DNA of 64,000 bases, from the NCBI RefSeq assembly GCF_914767665.1, contig NC_059505.1, forward strand, positions 22,317,506-22,381,505, read 5' to 3'. The notes under the pieces were generated by a model. That model saw nothing but the letters and a program-made list of their open reading frames with translations, was not told where the DNA came from and made no database searches. Of this stretch, positions 11,600 to 22,905 are shown piece by piece. The position numbers and the translations under genes are program-made. The stretch comes from Harmonia axyridis. Lineage: Eukaryota > Arthropoda > Insecta > Coleoptera > Coccinellidae. The number at the start of each line of letters is the position of its first letter. Within the stretch, counting starts at the first letter, position 1.

Positions 11600-12175
11600 T
11601 AGGGGCCGTTTCTAGTAAAAAATCATAACTTTTTTGAATGGAAGAGTACCGTTTTCTGCTTTTAGTATGTGATAAACAGAATAAAACTGAATCGAATGGC
11701 ATAGTTCATATAGTTTTTAACCCCTCGGGAAGGGGAGTTAAAGCGATGTTAGGGGTATTTTCTAGTAAAAAATTCATAACTTTTTTGAATGGAAGAGTAC
11801 CTTGTTTTTCTTTTAGTATTTGGTGAACAGAGGAAAACTGAATTTAATGACATAGTTCATGTAGTTCGTGAACCCTCGGTGAGGGGGTAAATGCGATTTT
11901 GGAGGTATTTTCTAGTGAAAAATTCATTACTTTTTTGAATGAAGGAGTGCAGAGGAAAACTGAATCAAATGACATAGTTCATGTAATTTCTCAGCCCTCG
12001 GGGAGAGGGTAAATGCGATTTTGGAGGTATTTTCTAGTAAAAAATTCATAACTTTTTCGATTGAAGCAGTACCGGGTTCCGCTTTTAGTATGTGGTAAAC
12101 AGAGGAAACCTGAATCAAATGACATAGATCATATAGTTTGTCAGCCCTCGAGGACGAGGGAAAATTCGATTTTGT
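11600..12175 (+). repeat. About 150-bp tandem repeat, four units
   Basis: Units begin near 11601, 11750, 11900 and 12022, each with TTTTCTAGTAAAAAATTCAT, a GAATGGAAGAGTACC block and a CCCTCGGGGAGGGGG-type palindrome. The third unit has a deletion of about 30 bp. Small open frames across it are by-products of the repeat. A lone monomer in reverse orientation lies at 28438-28612. Confidence 0.85.
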
Positions 12176-12389
12176 GAGTATAACCACTATCAACCACTAT
12201 AAAACCCCATTTGCCAATATCAATTGGAAAAAACCTACTCTTGATCATATAAAACAGACCAAAACCTACTCATGTGATTTATTTTGTTGATCATGACGTC
12301 AATAATAATGAAAATAATGGAAAATAATGAAGGGTAGTGGCTAGGAAATTCTTAGGGATTCACCAATCAGGACAGTTGAATCGACTTCT

Positions 12390-13487
12390 GCCCGCCGCAA
12401 ATTCCAGGTGCTTCCTGACCCGGTTAACTGAAACCGGACAAAGGGTCCCTGTCCAGGGTAACGGACGAAGCTGTGTGGAAAGCAGCCCAAGAATTCTTCC
12501 ACCGTAGCTCCGCGGATCGTAAAAAGCGACCAAAGGCCGTTTCCTCCCCGACACGGAGGAACTCATGAATGATGGTGAATTTGAGGAATAGTAATATTGA
12601 GGCGCTAGACATGACAGCATGCGGGACGTCGGTGAGTGCTAAGGAGACAGGCGTCTCAAACAGAATGCTAAGCCTCCAGAAACTCAACATTCTAAGAGAA
12701 GAATAAGACTTCTTCAACTGCTGATGGTGCTGCGCAGGATCCCAACCAGCACTCACCCAAGCAAGACTACCAAGAAGACGGATGAAATGGACAAGTTCTA
12801 TAAATGAAACGATCATGCGCATATACTATGAAGTAACAAAAATAAAAGAGGATAAGTTAGGCTACCGGCAAAAGTTTACACAGAAACTACCCCGAACTTC
12901 AAGTTTCTGAGCAAAGAGTAGCCGACCAATACTAGGTCATATTTAGAAATAAACTTGTACCTGATGACAGACAGAACACCATAAGAAATGGAAACAACGC
13001 AGATGCGATACCAATAAGAGATGCGCAACTACAGAATATATATTCTGCACCTGTCGAAAAACCAGAAAAATACCAAAGAGAACTACTGGAGCTATTATCT
13101 GATACAATGAATAGTTGCGTCATAGATTTTGAGGAATAAGATCCACTGAGACGTCCGATTCTGCCAAGATTCAAAATATTCAAAAAACTCTCTCTCATTT
13201 TCAGATCACGACTAACAAGGAGATTATAACCAAGTTTCTTCCTGACTACTACAATACAGTTGCAAAATACGCTAAATTCAGTAATCAGAACAGCGGTTGG
13301 TTCCCCATGGTATATAACCAACCAACAAATCACAGAAGAACTGAAAATTGAAACAATTGAGGAAATAGTCAACAAACAAAGAAAGAAGACAATAGAGACG
13401 CTGAAAGAGCAGGAGAATAAGGAATTAAGAAAGATACTACAAATCAAAATAAGAATGACAGATAAGAAGAAATACCTCTTTACATGA
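12390..13487 (+). pseudogene. Degenerate non-LTR retrotransposon ORF
   Basis: Two blocks can be followed. From about 12450 to 12897 one frame, with stops, reads VTDEAVWKAAQEFFHRSS and MKWTSSINETIMRIYYEVTK. From about 12888 to the stop at 13487 a second frame continues with YPELQVSEQRVADQY, LLELLSDTMNSCVIDFEE and DPLRRPILPRFK. These resemble the N-terminal region of R4/Dong-like non-LTR proteins. The same frame then passes straight into LNSVIRTAVGSPWYITNQQI, which looks like the C-terminal tail of Jockey-type reverse transcriptases. No RT core lies between them. At least three stops and one frameshift make it a relic. Confidence 0.5.
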
Positions 13488-13578
13488 AGTAGGGAGGAAA
13501 GTCTCCCGATTAGACAACAGTAGAAAATAGGAGAAATTGAATTAAGGGCGTAGGGAATGTAAATTCCAGACCTTGAAC

Positions 13579-13733
13579 AAAAAGAAGATCCAGCATATCC
13601 ATTGGGAAGAGGCTGATTGGAAAAGAGTTCTCTTCACAGATGAGTCTAGATTCTGCCTCTACCATTGTGATCGACGTTCCCTTGTATACAGACGTCCACA
13701 TGAAAGATATGCTCAGTGCACTCTTGCCCAATT
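13579..13733 (+). pseudogene. Tc1-like transposase fragment, catalytic start
   Basis: The frame reads HIHWEEADWKRVLFTDESRF and then CLYHCDRRSLVYRRPHERYA. This is the region around the first catalytic Asp (FTDESRF) of Tc1-family transposases. It ends abruptly near 13710; the remaining catalytic residues are missing. It lies head-to-head with the minus-strand fragment next door, with the HIHWEEA coding sequence present on both strands. Confidence 0.8.
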
Positions 13734-14171
13734 AGCCTCTTCCCAATGGATATGCTCTCTCGTAAAATCCAAACGCGCCCTTCGGTGGGCTGGGGTAAGA
13801 GCTGGGCCTCTTGCCGCGACACGAGGCCTTAAATCGTATTCTCTGAGGCGATTTCTTATTGTCTGATTGCTAATTTACACCCCATGAGTTTGCTCAAGCT
13901 GATTTTGAAGGAGGCGAGCGGTTGCAAACCGTTGTCTCAACGAAGAAACTCTCAAGTAACGTTCTTGAATGGCAGTTGTTACCCGTGGTCTACCCTATCC
14001 TGGTCTTCGGACATTCATACCTGTCTCCCTGAATCGCTGCAACATTCTGGACACACTTGTATGGGAAACTCCAAACCTTTCTGCAATTCTTGTGTATGTC
14101 CACCTTCCTTCTCGCAAAACTAAAACTTGGGCACATTCCTCTTGGGTCAAATTGCGTGTTTCGCGTTGCAT
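13733..14171 (-). pseudogene. Tc1-like transposase N-terminal half
   Basis: The ATG at 14171 opens a paired helix-turn-helix region: MQRETRNLTQEECAQVLVLR, then WTYTRIAERFGVSHTSVSRM and RFRETG. The second helical domain follows (RLLQNQLEQTHGV, TIRNRLREYDLRPRV), then THEREHIHWEEA-type sequence up to 13735. In-frame stops are TAG at 13995-13997 and TAA near 13874. The catalytic domain that should follow at lower coordinates is replaced by an inverted copy on the plus strand. Probably a decayed element rearranged by inversion. Confidence 0.8.
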
Positions 14172-14247
14172 AGCGATCGAGTGTAGAAAATCAAACGAAA
14201 GAAAAACTATTGATCACTAGAATTGATCGAGAACAACTGATTTCAGA

Positions 14248-14427
14248 ATGGAACCAATACATTCAAAATCTGGTAATCTCATCTTTTTTTATTCCTTGAA
14301 AAAAACAATTCTGCTGATACTCTACCAATGGTACAGAATTACAGAGCCATTACAAGTTGATGCACAAGCAGCAATGTCTGCATTGGCATTAACAGAACGA
14401 TTGAAGAAAAACGTTGAAAGTGGATAA
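14248..14427 (+). CDS. Short ORF, 59 codons; possible host exon
   Basis: The ATG at 14248 follows TTTCAG. The frame runs to TAA at 14425-14427 and ends in a protein-like, alanine-rich helix: EPLQVDAQAAMSALALTERL followed by KKNVESG. The first half is hydrophobic and less convincing. A split into two exons with a donor near 14271 (CTG/GTAATC) and an acceptor at 14335-14336 is conceivable. I do not recognise the product. Confidence 0.25.
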   Translation: MEPIHSKSGNLIFFYSLKKTILLILYQWYRITEPLQVDAQAAMSALALTERLKKNVESG

Positions 14428-14939
14428 CATATGCATGCATAATTCTGATAAAAATAATTATCATTGAGAACACCTTCAGTTGTAGAATAAATTTGAGATT
14501 TCCATAATGTGCGTTAATTCTTTTGCCCAGTGTAGGTGCATGGAGCATAGGTAAGGAATTTCAAAAAGCTCTCGAAATGCAATAGATTTCCTGATGTCTT
14601 CGGATATGGATATGTTATTGATTTCTGTTTTTCTTCAAATTCTAAATAAACTGAATCATAAAACCATAAAATTCTTCAAATATTCAATGCTATTTTGATG
14701 CTGATCAACTGAGATATTTTTGAATTAAGAGATTTGTTTTTCAGGGTCAGAGATATGGAATATTGTGTAATATGTAGAAACGCGTATTTTCTTTGAAATA
14801 AAAATAGACTAAGCGAATATCTAGGAATACACAAATTTCAATAAGTGTTTTGTTATGTTTTCTATCTCCTAGGACTCTGTGACTAATAATATTCAATCGT
14901 GAACAAAATTCGAAGCAAAGAATCTGTTCGAATAAAAAT

Positions 14940-15560
14940 TCATTCGCCCAATGCATCCCTGCAGAAAGGTCTACAATTCTGTGGTCTCCAAGGATATAAT
15001 TGGCACATTAATGATAATCCCCCAAAGGCTTCTGACTTTACGTCAGTGTTTCCTCTTAATTTGTTTTGGTTTTATGCTTCAATTTTCTATTTTCATAGTT
15101 CTGATGGCGCGGGCAAAACAAAAATTTAGGTACATAAAGCTTAAAATTGTTATTTTATATTTTCTTGTGAAATATTAACTAGAACGAATTTGTTGAAACG
15201 AAATAATTGGGGTATTTTTCAAATATTCTGCTTGTTTTTCCCATAGGAAATCAAGCAGAAATCAGAACCATATTCTGATAACGCTATAAACAAGAAACTT
15301 TGTGCGAAGCTTGAAATCTTTGAATCCCGGAAATATTTGGTATTTTTTTCAATATTCATAATTCATTTTCAATGGTTCTGGGTTCTGGCTATGTGATCAG
15401 CTTGAAATTTGGCACGTAGTTTGAAATTGGTATTTCATATCAATACCCCTAATTTCAACTCATTTTGAATTCCCGGAAATATTGTGTACTTTTCTTTCAA
15501 TATACATACTTCTTAAATTTCTATAGTTCGGATTACCCATCAACATGAAATTGTGAGAGG
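14940..15560 (+). repeat. Loose repeat family (also 20230-20720, 49720-50110)
   Basis: Shared words include TTCTGTGGTCTCCAAG or TTCTGTGGCCTCCAAG, GATCAGCTTGAAATTT, and an AAAGCTTCTGAC or AAAGCTCTC segment near ACGTCA. The match is patchy and the borders are not visible. Confidence 0.35.
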
Positions 15561-15699
15561 CTTTATGTTATTCTTTTTATTATTTTTATTTTACACTAAC
15601 TCGCAAAATTTCATTCGGATCCAACATGCAGTTTAGAAATTGAAAAATTTCGAATAGCCATTTTATTCACGGAAGATTTTGTTTATTATCTAATTAAAC

Positions 15700-15870
15700 C
15701 TTGGAATATTCATTCAAAATTGATCGAATATACGACTAGCCTGACGAACAAAGTCTAATTTTAGGATAGATTCTTCATCGAAGAGTCGAACCCTATCTTT
15801 GGAGAGTTGGAGACCATTTCCGACTCAAAATTCAAAAATTACAGACTTTGTGACGAAATGATAGAGCAAT
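15700..15870 (-). repeat. Inverted dispersed repeat, copy 1 (partner 19075-19200)
   Basis: Read in reverse it shares ACAATGTCTGTAATT-like and CGGAAATGGTCTC sequence, followed by a TTTGTT block, with 19075-19200. The copies are strongly diverged. Confidence 0.4.
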
Positions 15871-16600
15871 CGGTGTTCAGTGAACATCATAGTAACAAAC
15901 TAACCAAAAATAATTAATGAAATATTGCAATATTCCAATAATATTCAAATAAATATTGCGTTCGGAATACCAATGATTTTGAATAATGATATCAACTGTA
16001 ACATATCAGGTTGAACCATTAATAAAATTTTCAGATGAAAACCTTCGGATATTTCACACAACGCTAATTATTTTAGAATACCTATATAATGAATGATCTC
16101 AGGTTATTGGAAAAGTGAAGTGAAGTAGGGAAAAATGAGTTGATGTTTATATTGAAATGAGATTTTTGAGGAATCCATAACTATTTGGAAAGTATTTTGG
16201 TAAGTACTTTGTCGTGAAAAAAATTCTTTCTAATTGTTTTGCCTTTTGAATGATGAAAAATTATCTTGAGATAATGAATGAAAACAATATTGAATTCCCG
16301 CTATTTTTTTTTTCAACGGAACCAACGTATGTACTGTGCTCTCTTATTAAGAAAATTGACAAGTTGAAGTCATTATATCCTATTGCGTGTATTTCAAGCC
16401 ATTACTGTTTTGAAACAAGAAACTATACATGTTATTGGATAATAAGAATGTTTTAGTAGAATCCAACAAAATTTTTCTAATTCTAAATCAATAAAAACTT
16501 CAACAAATGCAATGATTTCAATGCATAAAATAAACGGATGCTAGCAACTAAGAACTTTAGAACCGCATCCCTGTGGATATATTTCATAAGCCTACTTTCA
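15870..16600. other. AT-rich DNA without recognised gene
   Basis: Nothing recognisable on either strand. Confidence 0.5.
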
Positions 16601-16611
16601 GGTCATTGAAG

Positions 16612-16728
16612 ATGAGCCTAAAAAGATACTTGAAACAGTCCTTCGGTGGAAATATTTTCTTTCTAGTTGTTGTTTCGTCGATATCTTTCCTCATTTTTCT
16701 TTTCAAACTATTCCTCCCATATCTTTAA
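16612..16728 (+). CDS. Possible 38-residue membrane-anchor peptide
   Basis: After a good acceptor-like CTACTTTCAG, an ATG opens MSLKRYLKQSFGGN, followed by about 22 strongly hydrophobic residues (IFFLVVVSSISFLIFLFKLF) and TAA. The basic N-terminus plus single hydrophobic segment resembles a signal-anchor. The stop is followed at once by CAG/GTAACA, a donor-like site, so it may be a fragment of a larger spliced gene or chance. Function unknown. Confidence 0.2.
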   Translation: MSLKRYLKQSFGGNIFFLVVVSSISFLIFLFKLFLPYL

Positions 16729-16739
16729 CAGGTAACATA

Positions 16740-17770
16740 ACTGTTATGTTTTTCTTTCAAAGTATGTTTAGAGAACTCCTACTTGAAAATGCTGAGTTAT
16801 AAAGGGTTGGCAGTTGGAAGACATGGGTGGACATAATATGTCCACCCATTGCACATTTCATACACACTTCTTTAATAGATGAATAAGCAATAAAGAGTAA
16901 TAATAATAAAAATAACTTTCATTTCGAAGCCGCTTGTTTCAACAATCAAAACAAGCATAAGTGTCATAACTTTTATCAGTTCTCATAAACGTATTAACCT
17001 ACCAAATGAAAATATTTTGTCCTCTGAAATAACACTAATACACTTTTGAAACTAATTAAAACTAATATTCTATCCTTGAAATTTGGAATCGTCCGCACAA
17101 TCTTTCAACAAAATAACCACTTCCACATATATAACCCAGACAAGAACTATTTGATCGAAATAAAATTGATGGCGGTATCGAACTCATTCAAATGTGTTTA
17201 TGTGAAAAATAGCACGATATCTCATGATTCACAGAGGTGCTCTAAAAACTTTCAATTCTTCAATGGTCACTAAACTCACACAACGTTAAGTCACCAAATT
17301 ACATCAAAATCTAGCTGTTTCAGATAATTGTTGATAACTTTATCTTTATACTGACACATAAAATGACGCAAAGCAGTAAAGCATTCCGAAATGTTTTTCC
17401 CATAGTTTCCATTTATTATGAATATACGCATTTTAAATTTTGAATGTATCAATAACTAGCTAAGTTGAATTGCCATGTGCGCTACAATATTTCTGTTAGT
17501 AATTCCTTGATATGGACCATGTTTGTTATTTACAATACGAAAAATTTTGGAATCGTTTGAGGTAAACCAATTTCACCACCCCTGAAATTCTCACAAATTA
17601 CCTTTTGATATGAACTGAATCCCTCAACTGAATAAAAATTTCTAATAATAAATATATATTTAAAACAAAAAGAAAGAATGGAAAGAGGTGCAATGAATAG
17701 AAGAGAGAAATACCTATATAAATAAAGAACATTTTAAAATATATATGAAATAAAATATGAACACATATTA
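16740..17770. other. AT-rich DNA without recognised gene
   Basis: No supported gene. A plus-strand frame at 17046-17273 is open but low-complexity. Confidence 0.5.
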
Positions 17771-17774
17771 AGAT

Positions 17775-18170
17775 TTGTATCTTTTCAGACTAAGCTTAAA
17801 TGAATTGAGAGACGGCTTTCGGACTCTCTCTGTTGAAACACCCTTTCAAAACTGCGGAAACCTCACTGAAAAACTGTTATTGGAAAAATTTGTGAGATGT
17901 GCAGATATTCCCAATGTGAGATTGCTAAGCGCTATTGGACGAACGTCATCTCCAAGAAAGCGCAAATTGCCGTTTCCAGGAACCCAGAACGAACAGAACA
18001 TTATATCCCAATAGCAGTGAAAGCCAAATGCGGTACTGTTTCATGGTTAACAAATTTAGTTCTTGCTTGAACTGACTGTGGTGATCGAACCCCCTCATAT
18101 TGTAGATGAATTTGATACCAGCATTCTGTAAGCGTTCGAGCTTTTTCAACAGATTCATCCTCAGACCCAT
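17775..18170 (-). pseudogene. Non-LTR reverse transcriptase C-terminal fragment
   Basis: The minus strand reads KLERLQNAGIKFIYNMRGFD and then LNLLTMKQYRIWLSLLLGYN. This is the conserved region after the RT domain of insect non-LTR elements (LQ-N-IRFI-N, then LxxLxxxxRR). After a frameshift near 17990 the tail continues with DDVRPIALSNLTLGISAHL, NNSFSVRFPQF, a stop, and SLNSFKLSLKR, as in the usual end of such proteins. The 5' part with the RT core is absent. Which clade it belongs to is not clear. Confidence 0.65.
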
Positions 18171-18179
18171 ACAAGCAAC

Positions 18180-20228
18180 ATTGGAATAAAAATGAAAAAT
18201 AAAGATTTTTTTCTAGTTTGAAATGGCATAAAGTTCTTCAGGCGATGAAGTTGATGCAAGTAATGACAGATTTTTTTACTCAAGACGGAAATTTGGGTAT
18301 CCTAAGAGAGTGTTTCACATATAATCAGACCAAGATTTCTGAACCTTGAAGAATGGGGAATATGCAATCATTGAGGATGGCCTGTTGTTTGCGCTCAGCA
18401 ACTGAATTAAAGCTTCTTTTAGTTCCTATGACAAGTTATTGGGTTTCAAAGGTATAAGTATTTCTTTTGCCGCTTCAATGAATGAAGCGGCAAAAGAAAT
18501 TCAAGAACGGTCATATCGGGAGAAATATCTCTAGGTAGTATCTGCAAAGATGTGAAACACTATGGTTTCGGTTATGCGATCAACATGAAATTTGAAATTG
18601 ATATTTCACATCCAAATTCAAATTATTCATCCTTATCGAAATAGCAAAATTGCCATTGTTTGAAGTTCAGGGTCTTAATTCTAAAATTATAGATATTGGA
18701 ATGGATCAGGGAACGAACCAACTCATTTGATGTATGCACAGACTGAGTTAGTCGCATCAACAATTTTCTATCTTTTATTTTATTCAGTTCATAATTTATG
18801 ATCGTAAAAATCTTTTAACTCATAAACTTCTTAGAAGCTTCTTGTATAACATGATCCAATTATCGCTAGTGTATTTCAAGTGGCGAACATTTAATTATAA
18901 ATTTTTTTGTTTTGAAAATGAATGATATTTTCCAGAGTATTGTCCCTAAATACCAATAAAACGTAGTTCAGGACATCGAGCATAACTTGATTTTTATTGG
19001 GGTATAACAATAGTTAGAGAATTACATGCATCAAGGCGAAGGTAAAAATGTAAAATACTTTATGTATTTTTTGAGCGATCTTTCTTCGAACCGATCACTA
19101 TCTTTGCGTTACAATGTCTGTAATTCACGGCGGAAATGGTCTCAAGCGATAAAATTCTACCTAAGCTTTGTTAAGAGATACCGTTTGTAATTGAGAAATC
19201 TGGATTGTGCGAAAAAGAATGGAGAATTTTCGATTGAAAAATTAATGCTGCGGTTCGTTTAATATTAACGATCTTGAAATTTTATATTCACTAATCAAAC
19301 TGCATTATTTTAGAAATCGTTTAATCATTTGATTGAGGACACGTATTACATTGAAAAGTCACGTCTTTAATCATTATTTGGTTGTGACGCAAATTTGTTT
19401 GTCAGTGTTCGAGGAATTTGAATGTCAGCTGATTTTCATTGACTGAATGACCCCAAAGTGAATTGAAATGTCAACAAATTACCTCTTGTAATACAATCAT
19501 TTTGATCGTTCAAGAAATATCATTTGAGTTGTTACTACTTACCATTTAACGTTTTTATTTTTATGATTTTGAAGTATTTCGGAATTTTTTCAATTTATTC
19601 TTGATTTTGAACGGGTTGATACTTAAATTTTTTATCTCTGTTCGTGTTACCGTATGCTTGATGTTTCATGTAAACTTCAATATTTTTGGAACTCGTCGAT
19701 AAAATGAGTTACCAAATTATTCGAATAAATGTTTTTCATCCGAATTTGCAAACGTTTTGTTAGATCTCACACTTTAGTTTTATTTTGTAAATGAAAGATA
19801 AACCCTCGGATGAAACAGAAATTGAAACAAGATAAAATAGCAATAGTATGCATGATTTCCATTTAACTTTCAGGTGAGAGATTTTGATATAATAAGAAAC
19901 TCTTAGTGTTGTAGACTTTCAACGATTGCATAATCTTTTTAGAAATGTATGGTCATGTAATTCCTTTAAATGTCTTATCTGGCGTGAATGTTGTTTTGCT
20001 ACAACCAATCAGCTGATTTCTACACGTAACCATTCAGCACTTGGAAATACCCACGATAGGTTCATTTTTTACCTTGATTTAATAAAACAATTTTTGTTTT
20101 CGTTTCGTCACAATGTCGACTGTATTTTTCGATGAGGTTCGACTCACTGCTGACTAATCTTTTCTCAAATTCGATTCTATCCATTTACCTGACGTCCGAC
20201 CGTAAAAAAAACAGCCAAACAAAAAGAG
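18180..20228. other. AT-rich DNA; one perfect hairpin, repeat traces
   Basis: No supported gene. It holds the hairpin at 18460-18500, the 19075-19200 repeat copy and a short echo (18560-18610) of the 15.4-kb repeat. Confidence 0.5.
18460..18500. repeat. Perfect 18-bp hairpin, 5-nt loop
   Basis: ATTTCTTTTGCCGCTTCA at 18460-18477 is mirrored exactly at 18483-18500 around the loop ATGAA. Confidence 0.9.
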
Positions 20229-20229
20229 A

Positions 20230-20720
20230 AATTTGAAATTTTCAGGGTCAAGTTTCGTTAATGGACAAATTCTAAAAATGTGCCATAAATATTAGAATAT
20301 TGTTTTTCCGGTAAATTTAAAACTGCAAATTGGATAAAACATAACAATTTCAAGTTTCATGCAAAATTTCATGTTAATCGTGTCGAAAGAACCAGAAGAA
20401 TTAAAAAAAAAATTAGTCTTTATTTTCGTGACCGCAAAATCGGAAGATTTGAGATTTTGTGTGGATAATGAAATAATAATTTCAAGCTTCGTACAAGATT
20501 TCAAGCTGATCACATCATCAGAACCATAGAAAACTCAAGCAGAATATATAGTTCTGTGGCCTCCAAGAGCGTAACAAGCTCATGAATGGATGAGCGCTCA
20601 AAAGCTCTCAAAATCACGTCAAGTGCTCTCCTTCTTTTGTAAGAGCCATTTTTGACATGTATTGGGAGAATATGCAGCTCACGAAAGAGATTAAATTTAT
20701 TTTTCAAATTTCCGGTAGGT
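20230..20720. repeat. Loose repeat family, second copy
   Basis: It shares TTCTGTGGCCTCCAAGAGCG, GAGCGCTCAAAAGCTCTC and the GCTGATCACATC region with 14940-15560 and 49720-50110. No borders are visible. Confidence 0.35.
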
Positions 20721-20892
20721 ACTTATAGACATAATATGTTTCTGATTACTTTTTTTTGACAAGACCTCCCTTATGAAATGACAGCGAAGGTACGGTGTCT
20801 ACCATAGAGTAATGAACATGGATAGAGGAAGTATAAGAAATTTATACATGTTCCCAATATGGTTAGATTACGTTGTGATATATACATAGTCC

Positions 20893-21530
20893 ATTCAGTA
20901 ATTATTGACATCGAAGTAGGCCTTGAACGTCTAGTCGCGGCCTTATTTCTGGTTACAAAAATATATCACTAAAAATTGCTATGGTTCAATCATAATAATA
21001 TAACAGAATATATTGTTATTTATTATTTTCAAAATTTTTTTATCCCAAATTTTCGAAATTATGAAGGGAGGCATACAACGTCATTATTTCATAAATGGTC
21101 AGGTTCTATAACGTAAGAATATAGTGGAATGCTAGCACATTCCAAGGAAATCCAATGAAGAGATATCTATTCATTCAAGAGTCGCCCATGAAAGATCACA
21201 ACGAAGAACATTAAAATATGCATATTCCTCTTTACTTAAGGCTCTTCAATAACTGTTGCATTCTTGATGGACATTGGATACCAACCTGCTTGCAAAATTC
21301 TAATCATATAACTCTTATGGATCATTTCAACTGTGGTAGATTAACTGGTTGATAAGCTTGAATATAGTGTAGCAAGTGAATGCCATATCATAACAAGGAA
21401 AAAATTAAATTCAAAGAATCCATTTAGTATATGAAAAATTTTATAATTGCAGTTGTACTGTAACTTTCAAAATTAGAACCAATTCATTAGCCGATTTGTG
21501 AAATACTTCAAAAGTCACTATTAATTAAAA
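20893..21530 (+). repeat. 640-bp dispersed repeat G, copy 1 (partner 53300-53965)
   Basis: It starts ATTATTGACATCGAAGTAGG and stays collinear with 53300-53965 to about TCAAAAGTCACTAT, with many substitutions and small indels. No open frame is conserved in both copies. Confidence 0.75.
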
Positions 21531-21964
21531 CTTCATGACATGAATGATTGATTAAACTTGTATGAAAAATTTGGATACTATTTGTTCACTCAAGTTTTCT
21601 AATCTTTTATCTGTTATAGTAAAGGTTTCATACAATTTGCTATTATTATGGACAAAATATGCTCATAACGGCTTTGATTCACTCGATAAAAGCATTTTTG
21701 CATGCAGTTATTTTTAATTTGTGAATTTAAAGTTTTGTTGCATTCTGTGATTATCTTTGAGTCGTTAAGAAATGAGATATTCTTAAATTCACCTTTGTTA
21801 ATAAATTTTTCTATTAAATACTCAGTAAAATTCTATAAAAGAATTAGAATTTTGGATTACTCATTGAGGAACAAAAAACAAATATACCAATATTTAATTT
21901 CAAAATAAAATATATATACATAGATATAGATACAATGCCGAGACTTTTTTTTTTTTAGAAAAAA

Positions 21965-22180
21965 ATACAGGGCGTTCCATTTGAAAAAATGAAGTTGCAA
22001 TCAATATGTTGCCCACTCTATATATATTTAGTTTTGTGAAATCATTTTGAAAAACAGTAGTCGATTTCGTGAAACTTTTGTAGAAAACATTTTTTTGTAC
22101 CTCTTCTAGTAACAAAGTTAAAGGGGGGGTGGAATTATGGTGAAAAACCCGGTACAACTTCGTATACACCGTACAAAGTT
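21965..22180 (+). repeat. Half of a fold-back element (partner 49375-49690)
   Basis: The segment from GGCGTTCCATTTGAAAAAAT through ACAAAGTTAAAGGGGGGG appears in reverse at 49375-49565 and again forward, partially, at 49595-49680. It is probably a single arm of the palindromic element. Confidence 0.65.
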
Positions 22181-22905
22181 TGGTCATCACAGGAGCGCCA
22201 GAGGGGAAATGATTGGGTACCAAAGTTTGAATGGGAATTCGGTTGGCACGAAATCGTAGAGGAAAACAAATCAGATCAATTAATCAAGAATTAATTCAAA
22301 CAAGAATGATGCGCTTAAACCACGTGGTGGTAATGCTTTTCAATATGTACAGCTCGCACGGCAGTACTTCAGATAACTTTTTAAGTTATATCTTCGAGTC
22401 AACACGTGAAGTAAGCGAAGAGGTTGTCCAAGTGGCTTCACGTTACTCCTATTTGAATAATTTCACTCGTTATTTCTGTTCATTACCCATCTTGTTTATT
22501 TTGGAGTTTGTTCAATAGAATAAAATATTGGGAATAAATCTCCATTGCCTATTAATTTCTTTTAATCTTCTCTCATTTCCTCACATTGCCTCTCATTTCC
22601 TCTTATTGCCCCTCATTGCATCTCGTTGCCCCTTATTGCCTTTCATTTCCCCCTCATTTCCTGATATATTTTTGAAATGTTCTTGAAAAAAACCTACCAA
22701 AAATTATTACAAAGGAGGTAAAACAATAATTTCGTGAAATTTGTTGTACGCCGCTGCCCTCTACTTCATGGTTTGAAAAAAGAAAGAAGATGATGTGAAT
22801 GTACACCGTACAAAGTTTGCTCATCGCAGGAGCGCCAGAGAGGAAATGAATGGGTACCAAAGTTTGACTGATGCGCTTAAAACCACGTGGTGGTAATCTC
22901 TTAAG
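22175..22905 (+). repeat. Short direct duplication, two copies
   Basis: GTACACCGTACAAAGTTTG through GGGTACCAAAGTTTG occurs at 22165-22230 and 22800-22865. The block TGATGCGCTTAAACCACGTG follows at 22310 and 22872. About 80 bp between the blocks are missing from the second copy. Confidence 0.7.
22562..22665 (+). repeat. Pyrimidine-rich minisatellite
   Basis: About ten degenerate units of roughly 10 bp, of the type CCTCTCATTT / CCCTTATTGC, on one strand only. Confidence 0.8.

Noticed and set aside
11638..12193. Open frames across 11.6-12.2 kb on both strands
   Set aside because: By-products of the 150-bp tandem repeat; no shared start or protein character.
12424..12822. 132-codon minus-strand open frame
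   Set aside because: It is antisense to the degenerate non-LTR ORF, which is recognisable on the plus strand despite stops.
12932..13447. 171-codon minus-strand open frame rich in Ser, Phe and Cys
   Set aside because: Antisense of the Lys/Glu-rich plus-strand retrotransposon sequence; no motif of its own.
17775..18014. 79-codon plus-strand open frame
   Set aside because: It is the complement of the reverse-transcriptase tail that reads on the minus strand.
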